From Polyangium mundeleinium (GTDB taxonomy: Bacteria > Myxococcota_A > Polyangia > Polyangiales > Polyangiaceae): a stretch of 64,000 nucleotides of DNA. The position numbers were made by a program, and so were the translations under genes. Below, one piece after another: positions 33,653 to 42,496 of this stretch. Each line of letters begins with the position of its first letter. Within the stretch, counting starts at the first letter, position 1. Where the stretch lies: the NCBI RefSeq assembly GCF_028369105.1, contig NZ_JAQNDO010000001.1, forward strand, positions 8,774,501 to 8,838,500, given 5' to 3'. The notes below the pieces were generated by a model. The model saw only the letters and a program-made list of their open reading frames with translations. It did not search any database and was not told the DNA's origin.

Positions 33653-35767
33653 ATGCGCATCGCGCTCACCTACAATCTCAAAATCACGGGCTCCCCCGAG
33701 GAGGCGGAGTTCGACAGCCCAGCAACCATCGACGCGATCGAAGGGGCTCTCGTGCGCGCAGGCCACGAGGTCGAGCGCGTCGAAGTCTCCGGCCCCGCCT
33801 CGCGTGTCATCGCGCGGCTCGAATCGATCTCCCCGGATCTCGTGTTCAACATGGCCGAGGGGCACAAGGGCAAGACGCGCGAGGCGTTTTACCCCGCGCT
33901 CTTCGACGAGCTCGGCTTTCCGTACACGGGCTCGGACGCGTACACGCTCTGCCTCACGCTCGACAAGGCGCTCACGAAGCGCACGCTCGCGGGCTTCGGC
34001 GTGCCGACGCCGCGCGCGCGGCTCGTGACGCGCGTGGCGATCGAGAGCGGCGCGCTCGACGACGTCACGTTCCCGGTGATCGTGAAGCCGAACTTCGAGG
34101 GCTCCTCGAAGGGCATCTCAGGCGATTTCAGCGTCTGCGAGGACGGGCACGAGCTCGCCGAGGTCGTCGATCGACAGCTCGCGCGGTACCCCGCAGGCCT
34201 GCTCGTCGAGCGCTTCCTGCGCGGCGTGGACGTGTCGTGCGCGTTCGTCGAGGGCCTCGGCGTCGACGGGGTCCTCGATCCGGTCGAGTACGTGATCGAT
34301 CCTCGGTACTCCAACCTTTACAACGTCTACGATTTCCACCTGAAGAACGTGCGGCCCGAGCACGTGACGTCGCGCGTGGCGGAGCTGCCGGTGGCGGTGC
34401 TCGATCGTCTCCAGACGCTGACGCGCAGGATCGTGCGGGCGCTCGATCTCAAGGACCTCGGCCGCTGCGAGTTCCGCGTGGCCCCGGGGTCGCCGCAGAC
34501 GGGCTACGACATCCACTTCCTCGAGGTCGACGCGCTGCCCTCGCTCGATCCGAACGCGGCGATGTTCGTCGCGGCGAAGAAGGGCGGCTTCGACTTCGAC
34601 GGCGTGATCCGGTCGATCGTGCGCAGCTCGTGCAAACGCCGGGGGATGTCGCAGTTCGTCGACGGCGCGCCGCATCGCCGCGCGAAAAAGACCACGCTGC
34701 GCGTGGGCTTCACGTTCAACATGAAGCGCGACGGCGGCGACGCGGAGGCGGAGTTCGACTCGCCGCAGACGATCGAGGCGATCTCGAACGCAATCGAGAG
34801 CTTCGGCCACACGGTGATCCCGCTCGAAGCGAAGCCGGATCTGCCGCACCGGCTGCTCGCCGCGCAGCCCGACGTGGTCTTCAACATCGCCGAGGGCGTG
34901 CGCGGCCGCGGCCGCGAGGCGCAGGTGCCCGCGATGCTGGAGCTGCTCGGCATCCCCTACAGCGGCAGTGATCCGACGACGCTCTCGCTCTGCCTCGACA
35001 AGGGCCTGACGAAGCAGATCCTGCGCGCCTCGCGAATCGAAACGCCCGAGTGGCAGGTGCTCACGACGGGCCGCGAGAAGCTCAAGCCCTTCCGCTACCC
35101 GGTGATCGTCAAGCCGAACGCGGAGGGCACGTCGAAGGGGATCACCGGCGCGTCCGTGGTGCCGGACGAGGCGAGCGCGCGCGCGGCGGCGAAGCTCATG
35201 GTCGAGCGGTACGGGCAGCCGGCGCTCGTCGAGGAGTACATCGACGGCCGCGAGTTCACGGTGGGCCTGCTCGGCGATCGCCGCCCGCGGGTCTTGCCGC
35301 CGATGGAGGTGGTCTTCGTCGATCCGCCCGAGCACCCGGTCTACGGCTTCGAGGAGAAGCAGATGGGCACGACGCGCGTGCGCTTCGAGTGCCCGGCGAA
35401 CCTCAGCTCGGCGGAGCTCAAACGAATCGAGAAGATCACGCGCGACACGTTCCTCGCGCTGCACTGCCGCGACGTCGCGCGGATCGACCTGCGCATGGCG
35501 AAGGACGGCACGGTGTACGTGATCGAGTGCAACCCGCTGCCCGGGCTCACCCCGGATTTCAGCGATCTCTGCGTCATCGGGAAGGTCGCGAGCATGGACT
35601 TCCGGACGCTCATCGGCGAGATCCTCGCCGGCTGCATCAAGCGGTTCCGCGGCGAGCGCGCCGCAACCGCGCCGCCTCTGGCGTCCGTCGCGACCCCGAC
35701 CCCGGCGCACGGGCTGCCCCCGCTCCTCACGGCGAGCACGGGCCCCGTGAAGCCCAACGGGTCCTGA
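33653..35767 (+). CDS. tandem D-Ala-D-Ala ligase-like ATP-grasp protein
   Basis: 704 residues made of two Ddl-like units (about 1-335 and 350-660). Both begin alike (RIALTYNLKITGSPEEAEFD; RVGFTFNMKRDGGDAEAEFD) and have VFNMAEG/VFNIAEG, SGSD/TGSD and the ATP loop KPNFEGSSKGI/KPNAEGTSKGI. The metal and active-site strand differs: IECNPLPGLTP in unit 2 is canonical, while unit 1 has LEVDALPSLDP, lacking Asn and the Pro-Gly. Unit 2 is therefore the likely active ligase and unit 1 a modified or regulatory copy. Product (dipeptide or other amide) is unknown. A Pro/Ala tail ends the protein. Confidence 0.8.
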   Translation: MRIALTYNLKITGSPEEAEFDSPATIDAIEGALVRAGHEVERVEVSGPASRVIARLESISPDLVFNMAEGHKGKTREAFYPALFDELGFPYTGSDAYTLCLTLDKALTKRTLAGFGVPTPRARLVTRVAIESGALDDVTFPVIVKPNFEGSSKGISGDFSVCEDGHELAEVVDRQLARYPAGLLVERFLRGVDVSCAFVEGLGVDGVLDPVEYVIDPRYSNLYNVYDFHLKNVRPEHVTSRVAELPVAVLDRLQTLTRRIVRALDLKDLGRCEFRVAPGSPQTGYDIHFLEVDALPSLDPNAAMFVAAKKGGFDFDGVIRSIVRSSCKRRGMSQFVDGAPHRRAKKTTLRVGFTFNMKRDGGDAEAEFDSPQTIEAISNAIESFGHTVIPLEAKPDLPHRLLAAQPDVVFNIAEGVRGRGREAQVPAMLELLGIPYSGSDPTTLSLCLDKGLTKQILRASRIETPEWQVLTTGREKLKPFRYPVIVKPNAEGTSKGITGASVVPDEASARAAAKLMVERYGQPALVEEYIDGREFTVGLLGDRRPRVLPPMEVVFVDPPEHPVYGFEEKQMGTTRVRFECPANLSSAELKRIEKITRDTFLALHCRDVARIDLRMAKDGTVYVIECNPLPGLTPDFSDLCVIGKVASMDFRTLIGEILAGCIKRFRGERAATAPPLASVATPTPAHGLPPLLTASTGPVKPNGS

Positions 35768-35852
35768 TCGATACGTCCGTCCCGACTGGCCGGGATTCAG
35801 TCGCGCACGTCCTGCACACCGCCCCGGCCCGCGCCTTGCGTGGTGCGTGGGC

Positions 35853-36152
35853 ATGGGATCTTCGGCCTGCTCTCGGTTCTCCCTGCTCGCGCTCGCGTGG
35901 GGCCTCGCCGTGTCGGCCGTGGGCTGCGGGCGCGGCGCCGTGCGACGCGCGGCCGAGGCGCCGCTCGTGCCCGAGCCGCCCACGTATGCCGTGGTGATCC
36001 CGCCGGGGACCTATTTTCCCGATTGGCCCTCGCTCTCCGTCGATGGCGAGCCGGAGTACGACGAGACGCGCTCGATCGAGGTGCGGAGGGCGCTGCCGCC
36101 GCAGGGTCCGGCGGCCCAGGTGCCGATGCGGATGAGCCGCGGGCCACGTTAG
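35853..36152 (+). CDS. small exported lipoprotein
   Basis: 99 residues from ATG 35853 (GTG 35847 would add two). Signal peptide with lipobox SAVGC (Cys25). The mature part is short and Pro-rich: PPTYAVVIPPGTYFPDWPSL and EYDETRSIEVRRALPPQ. No family is recognised. It is followed by the kinase gene on the same strand after 68 bases. Confidence 0.6.
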   Translation: MGSSACSRFSLLALAWGLAVSAVGCGRGAVRRAAEAPLVPEPPTYAVVIPPGTYFPDWPSLSVDGEPEYDETRSIEVRRALPPQGPAAQVPMRMSRGPR

Positions 36153-36220
36153 ATCGGTCGGAACCACGCACGGGGTGTTTCCCGAATCCACGTGTCGTGG
36201 TTTAGACTTTGGTCTCCGCC

Positions 36221-37543
36221 GTGAGACCCGCTGAACCCGAGCTGCAGAGCGTGAGGCCGAGCCCCTGGGCGCCGGGCTCGATCATCGGGGGCAAGTATCG
36301 CCTCACCACGCCCATCGGGGCCGGCGGCATGGGGCAAGTCTGGCGCGCCGAGCACACGTCGCTCGGCACGACCGTGGCGGTGAAGCTCGTCGATCTCGCG
36401 TCGGCGCAGAACCCGCAGGAGACGATGGCGCGGTTCCTCCACGAGGCGCGCGCGGCGGCGAGGCTCAAGAACGAGAACGTGGTCCAGACGATGGATCACG
36501 GCGCGCAGGGGCACGTCGCGTACATCGTGATGGAGCTGCTCGAAGGCGAGAGCCTGGCGAAGCGGCTCGCGCGCACGCACGTCCTGCCCGCGTCGGACGC
36601 GGTGCGGCTCTTTCGCGAGATCGCGCGCGGCCTGGAGAAGGCGCACAAGCAGGGCATCGTGCATCGCGATCTCAAGCCGGAGAACGTCTTCCTCTCCGTC
36701 GAGGAGGGCCGCGAGGTCGTGAAGATCCTCGACTTCGGCATCGCGAAGACGGCCGACGGCGGCCACGATCCGCACCTGAAGACACACGCGGGCACGGTGC
36801 TCGGGACGCCCGCGTACATGAGCCCGGAGCAGGTGCTCGGCAAGGACATCGATTCCCGCTCGGATCTCTGGCAGCTCGCGATGATAGCGTTCGAGTGCGT
36901 GACGGGCGTGCGGGCGTTCTCGGGCAGCACGCTCGGCGAGCTCTTCATGCGGATCTGCTCGGCGCCCTTGCCCGTGCCGTCCCAGGTCGCGCGGAACGTG
37001 CCGCTCGGCTTCGACGCGTGGTTCGCGCGCGCCGCGCAACGCGAGCCGAAGGACCGGTTCCAGTCCGCGCGCGAGCTCGCCGAGGGGCTCTCGCTCGTGC
37101 TCTTGCGCAGCCAGGGCGGAGGCGCAGCCACCGTGCCGCTCGGCTCGATGGTGCAATCGGGCCGGCCGGAACCCACGGGGCGAAACACGGCCTGGTCGAG
37201 CGGAGCCGCGAACCCGAGCTCGCGGCGCGCGCTCACGATCGCGCTCGCGGTGCTGCCGGTGCTGCTCATCGGCGTGGTCGGCGCGGTGTGGATCGTGAAG
37301 GGCCGTGACCCAGACCCGCCGGCCCCGACGCCCTCCGCGCTCCGCCCCGCCGCGAGCGTATCGCCTCCTGCGAGCCCGCCGAGCGCCGTGACGAGCCCCA
37401 CGCCGAATGTGCCCATCCCGGCGACCGCCGCGACGAACGACGCAGGCGCGCCGCCCGCGCCGAGCGCGCCCGACGCGGGCGCAGGCCCGAAGATCCGCAC
37501 CGGAAACAAGACGAACACGAAGGAAGACGTCCTCGGCTTCTAG
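36221..37543 (+). CDS. transmembrane Ser/Thr protein kinase (PknB-like)
   Basis: About 440 residues from GTG 36221 (TTG 36209 is also in frame). Residues 20-290 are the kinase: IGAGGMGQVW (P-loop), AVKL (Lys), HRDLKPENVF (catalytic loop), LDFGIAK (DFG) and GTPAYMSPEQVLG (activation segment and APE-like). TM segment at about 335-355 (ALTIALAVLPVLLIGVVGAV), then an Ala/Pro-rich external tail without recognisable sensor. It is co-oriented with, and 23 bases from, a TPR/PEGA-like envelope protein gene, its probable partner. Confidence 0.9.
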   Translation: MRPAEPELQSVRPSPWAPGSIIGGKYRLTTPIGAGGMGQVWRAEHTSLGTTVAVKLVDLASAQNPQETMARFLHEARAAARLKNENVVQTMDHGAQGHVAYIVMELLEGESLAKRLARTHVLPASDAVRLFREIARGLEKAHKQGIVHRDLKPENVFLSVEEGREVVKILDFGIAKTADGGHDPHLKTHAGTVLGTPAYMSPEQVLGKDIDSRSDLWQLAMIAFECVTGVRAFSGSTLGELFMRICSAPLPVPSQVARNVPLGFDAWFARAAQREPKDRFQSARELAEGLSLVLLRSQGGGAATVPLGSMVQSGRPEPTGRNTAWSSGAANPSSRRALTIALAVLPVLLIGVVGAVWIVKGRDPDPPAPTPSALRPAASVSPPASPPSAVTSPTPNVPIPATAATNDAGAPPAPSAPDAGAGPKIRTGNKTNTKEDVLGF

Positions 37544-37566
37544 ACGACCACGAGCCCGACGAACCG

Positions 37567-38556
37567 ATGAACCGCCCTCCCTCGAAGCCCACGCGAGCGC
37601 CCTTCCGGACGTGCCTGCCGCTCGCCTTCGCCGCGCTCACGTGGCTCGCGCCGGCCGTGAGCTCGGGGCAGGACTTCGCGACCCGCAGCGCCGCGCGCAA
37701 GCTCGGCGAGGAGGGCATCGCGCTCTTCGACAAGGGCCAGTACGCCGAGGCGCTCGAGAAGTTCAACCTCGCCGATCAGCTCGTCCCCGCGCCGACGCTC
37801 GGCCTGCGCGCGGCGCGGAGCCTCGTGAAGCTCGGCCGCCTCGTCGAGGCCACGGAGCGTTACCTCGCGGTGACGCGCATGGATCTGTCGCGCACGCAGG
37901 TCACGCCGGCGTTCCGCAAGGCGCAGGCCGACGCGCTCAAGGAGCGCGAGGAGCTCTTGCCGCTCCTCCCGAGCCTGACGATCGAGGTCACGGGGCCTTT
38001 GGGCGACGGCATCACGCTGCTCGTCGACGGCACGCAGATCCCGCTCGCGTTGCTCGGGCAGAAGCGCCCGATCGATCCCGGGCCGCACGAGGTCGAGGTT
38101 CGTCGCGGCGAGACGAAGGTGAAGAAGAAGGTCGACCTCGTCGTGAAGCAGACGGAGAAGGTCGTGCTCGTGCTCCCGCCGCTGCCGAAGCCGAAGCCAC
38201 CGGAGCCGGATCCGTTCTGGAGGACGATCGCCTGGGTGGGGATCGGCGTCGGCGCGGGCGGCATGGTGGCGTTCGGGGTGACGGGCGGGCTCGCGCTTTC
38301 GAAGGAGCAGGAGCTCGAATCGAAGTGCCCGAATCGGACGTGTCAGCCGCAGTTCCACGCCGACGCGGACTTCTTCGATGCGCTCCGCTACGCGACGACG
38401 GCGGGCCTCGTGGTCGGCGTGGTAGGTCTCGGCGTGGGCGTGCCGCTGCTCCTCGCGGGCCCGACGCAGGACCCCAAAAAGGCCGAGAAAAAGGCCGAGA
38501 TCACGTGGACGCCCGTCCTCGGGCTCGGCACCGCCGGCGTGCGCGGGACGTTCTGA
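37567..38556 (+). CDS. TPR/PEGA-like membrane protein
   Basis: 329 residues. N-terminal signal (res 10-35, LPLAFAALTWLAPAVSSG). Residues 40-110 are TPR-like (GEEGIALFDKGQYAEALEKF). Residues 135-205 are a PEGA-like beta domain (LTIEVTGPLGDGITLLVDGT, DPGPHEVEVRRGE). Pro-rich hinge, then two TM helices (about 218-240 and 276-302). Such proteins next to Ser/Thr kinase genes are a recurring myxobacterial arrangement; a role in envelope sensing is inferred. Confidence 0.72.
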   Translation: MNRPPSKPTRAPFRTCLPLAFAALTWLAPAVSSGQDFATRSAARKLGEEGIALFDKGQYAEALEKFNLADQLVPAPTLGLRAARSLVKLGRLVEATERYLAVTRMDLSRTQVTPAFRKAQADALKEREELLPLLPSLTIEVTGPLGDGITLLVDGTQIPLALLGQKRPIDPGPHEVEVRRGETKVKKKVDLVVKQTEKVVLVLPPLPKPKPPEPDPFWRTIAWVGIGVGAGGMVAFGVTGGLALSKEQELESKCPNRTCQPQFHADADFFDALRYATTAGLVVGVVGLGVGVPLLLAGPTQDPKKAEKKAEITWTPVLGLGTAGVRGTF

Positions 38557-38715
38557 GCGGCGCGGGTGCGCCGAGATCGCAGAAGTGCAAAGCCGGCGCG
38601 CACCCGCCGTTTAGCCCTGCAAGACGTCCTGGACAAAGGGGGCCGAGAAGCCCTTTCTTTTCAGGCATTTCCAGCGATTCCCGACCATGGACCGCTCCTT
38701 GCAAAAGGGCTTTCC

Positions 38716-39114
38716 ATGGCCCGCGTTTTGATCATCGACGACGACCCGACCTTCGGCCAGCGTGCCGTGCGTTGCCTGGAAAAGGCCGGCATGCGGGCGC
38801 GTTTCCACGAAGGTCCCTTCGGCAGCCTGCACGCGGTCCGCGAGACGGGCTGCGAGATCGTGCTCGTCGACGTGGACATGCCGCGCCTCGACGGCGGTCT
38901 GCTCGTGAAGATGATCCGGGACGCGTTCGGGCTCGGACAAACCCGGATCATGCTGGTCGGCGACAGGTCGGACCCGGAGCTCGCCGATCTCGCGGTGAGC
39001 GTAGGAGCCCACGGGTACGCGTCGAAGGGCTTGACGGACGCAGAGCTCGCCGGGCGTGTCGCCGGTCTCGCCCAGCGAAGGACGTCGCGGCGGCCGACGC
39101 CGGCGATGGGCTGA
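38716..39114 (+). CDS. single-domain response regulator
   Basis: 132 residues from ATG 38716. Receiver fold with acidic pocket Asp9/Asp10 (LIIDDDP), phospho-acceptor Asp52 (VLVDVDMPRLDGG) and Lys in YASKG. The usual Thr/Ser after strand 4 is missing (IMLVGDRSD), which may alter signalling or phosphotransfer. There is no output domain. No histidine kinase is adjacent. Confidence 0.78.
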   Translation: MARVLIIDDDPTFGQRAVRCLEKAGMRARFHEGPFGSLHAVRETGCEIVLVDVDMPRLDGGLLVKMIRDAFGLGQTRIMLVGDRSDPELADLAVSVGAHGYASKGLTDAELAGRVAGLAQRRTSRRPTPAMG

Positions 39115-39150
39115 ATCGCCCGGCTGTTTTTCGACGATTGGTTTTCCCCG

Positions 39151-39232
39151 CCGGACGATTCTCTCACACGCCGGACGATTCTCTCACACGCCGGACGATT
39201 CCCTCAGCCCACCCCTCTCCCTCGCGGGAGAG
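39151..39232. repeat. 20-bp triple repeat followed by a terminator-like stem
   Basis: CCGGACGATTCTCTCACACG occurs at 39151 and 39171, with a truncated third copy at 39191. Then CTCTCCC-TCGC-GGGAGAG (39215-39232) forms a stem, and TTTTT follows at 39243. It lies between the convergent response regulator and surface protein genes, so the stem is a plausible terminator. Confidence 0.6.
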
Positions 39233-39253
39233 AGGTGAGATGAGTTTTTCCGA

Positions 39254-42200
39254 CTAGAACCCAGCGCGCCGCGAGCGCAGGCGCCGCGCGAAAGCCGCGA
39301 GGCCAAGCGCGAGGCCGAGGGCGCCCGCGGAACCCGCGTTGCCGCGCGTGGTGCCCGCGGCACGGCAATCGCAGCCGCCGTCGTCCACGGGAAGGCTGCC
39401 GCCCGCGCCGGCCGAGCCACCCGTGCCCGCGCCGCCGCCGCCACCCGCGCCACCGCCGCCACCCGCGCCGCCATCACCACCGGCGCCGCCCTCGCCCGTC
39501 TCGCAGACGCCCGCCTCGCACCTGCCGTCGGTGCAAACCGTGCCGTCGGCCATCGCGCCATCCGCCGGGCAATCGCTCGTCGCGCCGTCGCAGAGCTCGG
39601 CCACGTCGCATTCACCCGCCGCCGGCCGGCATGCCGCGCCTGCCGCGGCGAGCGCGTCGGCCGGGCAATCCACGGTCGCGCCGTCGCAGCTCTCCGCCAC
39701 GTCGCAAAGGCCGATCGCCGCGCGGCACACGGTGCCGGCGCTCGAAAGCACATCCGCGGGGCAATCGTTCGACGCGCCGTCGCACGTCTCCGCCGCGTCA
39801 CAAGCGCCCGCCATGCCGCGGCACTCGGTCCCCGCCGCGACCTTCGCGTCCGTCGGGCAAGCGCCGTTCACGCCGTCGCAGCTCTCGGCCGCGTCGCAGC
39901 CGCCCGCCGCCGGGCGGCACGTGGTGCCCACCGGGACGAGGTTGTCGCCGGGGCAGAGCGGCGTGAACCCGTCGCAGATCTCGTCGATATCGCACGCGCC
40001 CACGGCCGCGCGGCAGACGGTGTTGCCCGCGGCGTACGCGTCCGCCGGGCAAGTGTTGCTCGTGCCGTCGCACGTCTCCGCCGGATCGCAGCCGCCGAGC
40101 GAGGCGCGGCATTCGGTGCCCGCCGCGACCTTCGTATCGGCGGGGCAGGCCGTGCTCGTCCCGTCGCACGCCTCGGCCACGTCGCAGGCGCCGCCCGCCG
40201 TGCGGCACTCGGTGCCGGCCGCGGAAGGCGTGCAGGTGCCCACCGCGCCCGCGAGGTTGCAGGCCTGGCAATCGCTCGCCGCGCCGCCGCCGCATGCCGT
40301 GTTGCAGCAGACGCCGTCGGCGCAGAAGCCGCTCGCGCAGTCCTTGCCGGTCTGGCAGGCCTGCCCATTGTCGAGCTTGTTCTGCGGCGTGAACAGGTAT
40401 GCGGCGCCGCTGTTCGCGGCCGCGCCGCTGTGCGCCTCGGCGCCGACGAGCGCCCAGGAGCCGCTCACGCCGACGGAGTGGCCGAATTGGGCCCCGATCC
40501 CGGCGTCCGCGCCCGTGATCTTCTTCTCCTGGGCCCACACGCCCGCGTTCCGCAGGAACACGTACGCCGAGCCGGTCGACTGCGGCTCGTCGTACCGCGC
40601 GCCGATGACCGCCGTGTCCCCGACGATCGACACGGATTGCCCGAACTGATCCCCGCCGTCGCCATCCGCCGCGAGGATCTGCGCCTGCTGCGCCCATACG
40701 CCCATCGAGCGCGTGTACGCGTACACCTTGCCTTGGGAGGCGAGCGCGAGCGGAGCTGCGATGAGGGCGGTCTCGCCCGCGATCGCGACCGAGTAGCCGA
40801 ACCAATCGTTTTGCTTGCCGTCGGGCGGGGCGAGCTTCGCTTGCTGGGCCCAGGTGCTGCCGGTCCGGAAAAACACGAACGCGGAGCCCGATACCGAGCC
40901 ATTGTCGTCGTCGCCGTACGCGCCGACGACGATGGTATCGGCCGAGATCGCGACGGACGTGCCGAACTCGTCCTGGCTCGCGGACGCCGCGCCCGCCGTG
41001 AGCTTTCCGCCTTGTTGTGCGAACGTGGTCGCGCCCTTCAGGTAGACGTAGGCCGAACCGGAATCGGTATTGGGGGCGGTGTCGTCGAACGGCGAGCCGA
41101 CCACGAGCGTCGTGCCCGAGAGCGCGACCGACGAGCCGAACCTGTCGCCCGACGCCACGTCGGCCGCGATGATCTTCTGGAGCTGCGTGAAATTCGAGCC
41201 GAACGCCGTGCGCTGGAAGACGAAGACCGCGCCGCGGCTGGCGTTGTCGAGCGGGGCGCCGACCGCGATGATGTTGCCCGAGATGGTCACCGCGCGGCCG
41301 AACCGGTCGCCGGCCGTGAGCGTGGCGTCGCCCGCGAGGAGCCGCTGCGTCTGCGTCCACGTATTGTTCCCGGCGTTCCGGACGAACACGTACGCCGAGC
41401 CCGCGTCGACGCCCTTGGCGGCGTCGTCGTCGTCCGGCGCGCCGATGACGGCCGTATCCCCGTCGATGGCCACCGCATACCCGAACGCGTCGTCCGCGGC
41501 CCCGTCGCTCGCCAGGAGCTTTTGCGCCTCGGACCATACGATGGGGTCGACCACGATCGGATAGATCGCGCCCGTGTCGTCTACGTGAATGGAGAGCCGC
41601 CCCTCCTCGGCCGAGAGGAACGACGGGAGCACGCGGCCCTTCGCGTCCGTGACGTGAAGATCGGTGTAGCGGAGGATGACCTCGCCGGCCTCGTCGCGCA
41701 GGAGCGCCGCGTCCGCCTCGGCCGTGAGCTCGGGCAGGAGCCCCTCGGCGCGCATCTGGAGCGTCACGGTCCCGCCGCCGTCCTCGCGGCACGCGGGCCT
41801 CTTCGCGAGATCGAAGCCCTGCTCCAGGCCGAGCGGGCCATTCAAATACCACTCCACGACATCACCGCGGCGATATTCGGCGCGATTGCCGTTCGCCTCG
41901 GGCGAGGCCTCGGCGGCCGGCGTGAGATCCCCCTCGCAGCCCACGGCGTCGAGGGAAAGGTCGAACGGGCGATCCGCGCGCGCGTCGGCAGCGACCCGCA
42001 CGCCCGCCGCGGAGAGCTCCGCGGAGAGGCCCTGCGCCGGATTTCGGGCGGAAATCGTGCCTTTCGCGCCGCGCTCCAGGCGATACGCGGGGGAGGCGTC
42101 CTTTTGCACCGCCGCCACGTAGGCTGCGCGCAGCCCCGCGTGATCCACCACGTCCCCTGCCGGGGGCGTCTTCGCCTGCACCGAAAGGGAAGCATCCCCC

Positions 42201-42283
42201 GATTGCGGACCCCTGTCGTCCGCCCCGCACGCTGCCGCGAGCGAGACCGGAAGAGCAAACCACCATCGCTTCGCTGCCAACAT
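39254..42283 (-). CDS. giant surface protein: FG-GAP repeats, Cys-rich repeats, MYXO-CTERM tag
   Basis: 1009 residues from ATG 42283 (GGAG eight bases upstream). Possible lipobox AAAC (Cys19). Residues 255-640 hold about seven FG-GAP units of the form DxFGxxVAIxGDTxVIGAP-x-DD, a beta-propeller. Residues 650-920 are about eight cysteine repeats (CxPADAxxAAGTxCRxAxGxCDxAExCDG). A Gly/Ala linker leads to the end CDCRAAG, a hydrophobic helix and RRLRSRR: the layout of a MYXO-CTERM sorting tag. It should be displayed on the cell surface and bind something external. Confidence 0.85.
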   Translation of the reverse strand: MLAAKRWWFALPVSLAAACGADDRGPQSGDASLSVQAKTPPAGDVVDHAGLRAAYVAAVQKDASPAYRLERGAKGTISARNPAQGLSAELSAAGVRVAADARADRPFDLSLDAVGCEGDLTPAAEASPEANGNRAEYRRGDVVEWYLNGPLGLEQGFDLAKRPACREDGGGTVTLQMRAEGLLPELTAEADAALLRDEAGEVILRYTDLHVTDAKGRVLPSFLSAEEGRLSIHVDDTGAIYPIVVDPIVWSEAQKLLASDGAADDAFGYAVAIDGDTAVIGAPDDDDAAKGVDAGSAYVFVRNAGNNTWTQTQRLLAGDATLTAGDRFGRAVTISGNIIAVGAPLDNASRGAVFVFQRTAFGSNFTQLQKIIAADVASGDRFGSSVALSGTTLVVGSPFDDTAPNTDSGSAYVYLKGATTFAQQGGKLTAGAASASQDEFGTSVAISADTIVVGAYGDDDNGSVSGSAFVFFRTGSTWAQQAKLAPPDGKQNDWFGYSVAIAGETALIAAPLALASQGKVYAYTRSMGVWAQQAQILAADGDGGDQFGQSVSIVGDTAVIGARYDEPQSTGSAYVFLRNAGVWAQEKKITGADAGIGAQFGHSVGVSGSWALVGAEAHSGAAANSGAAYLFTPQNKLDNGQACQTGKDCASGFCADGVCCNTACGGGAASDCQACNLAGAVGTCTPSAAGTECRTAGGACDVAEACDGTSTACPADTKVAAGTECRASLGGCDPAETCDGTSNTCPADAYAAGNTVCRAAVGACDIDEICDGFTPLCPGDNLVPVGTTCRPAAGGCDAAESCDGVNGACPTDAKVAAGTECRGMAGACDAAETCDGASNDCPADVLSSAGTVCRAAIGLCDVAESCDGATVDCPADALAAAGAACRPAAGECDVAELCDGATSDCPADGAMADGTVCTDGRCEAGVCETGEGGAGGDGGAGGGGGAGGGGGAGTGGSAGAGGSLPVDDGGCDCRAAGTTRGNAGSAGALGLALGLAAFARRLRSRRAGF

Positions 42284-42496
42284 TCTTCGCTCCGTCTCGT
42301 GAAGGGAAAAAGCTACACTCTGGACGAGCGGCCATGTTACCAAAGCCGCCCTTGCAGAGCGAAGCCTTACGGCGCGACGGCGTCCGCTTTGCCCCCGCGA
42401 GCGTTCCGGGGCTGCGTTGGGGAGGTCACGAAAAAGTGACCATGCGAGCTGCCTGGCCCGTTGATGTGGCGGCGTGAGCGACTATGCTGCGCCGCC

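Noticed and set aside
31165..34971. A 1268-codon plus-strand open frame
   Set aside because: It is antisense to the helicase and overlaps the ATP-grasp gene; translation is low-complexity Arg/Ala/Glu and shows no motif, as expected from GC-rich codon bias.
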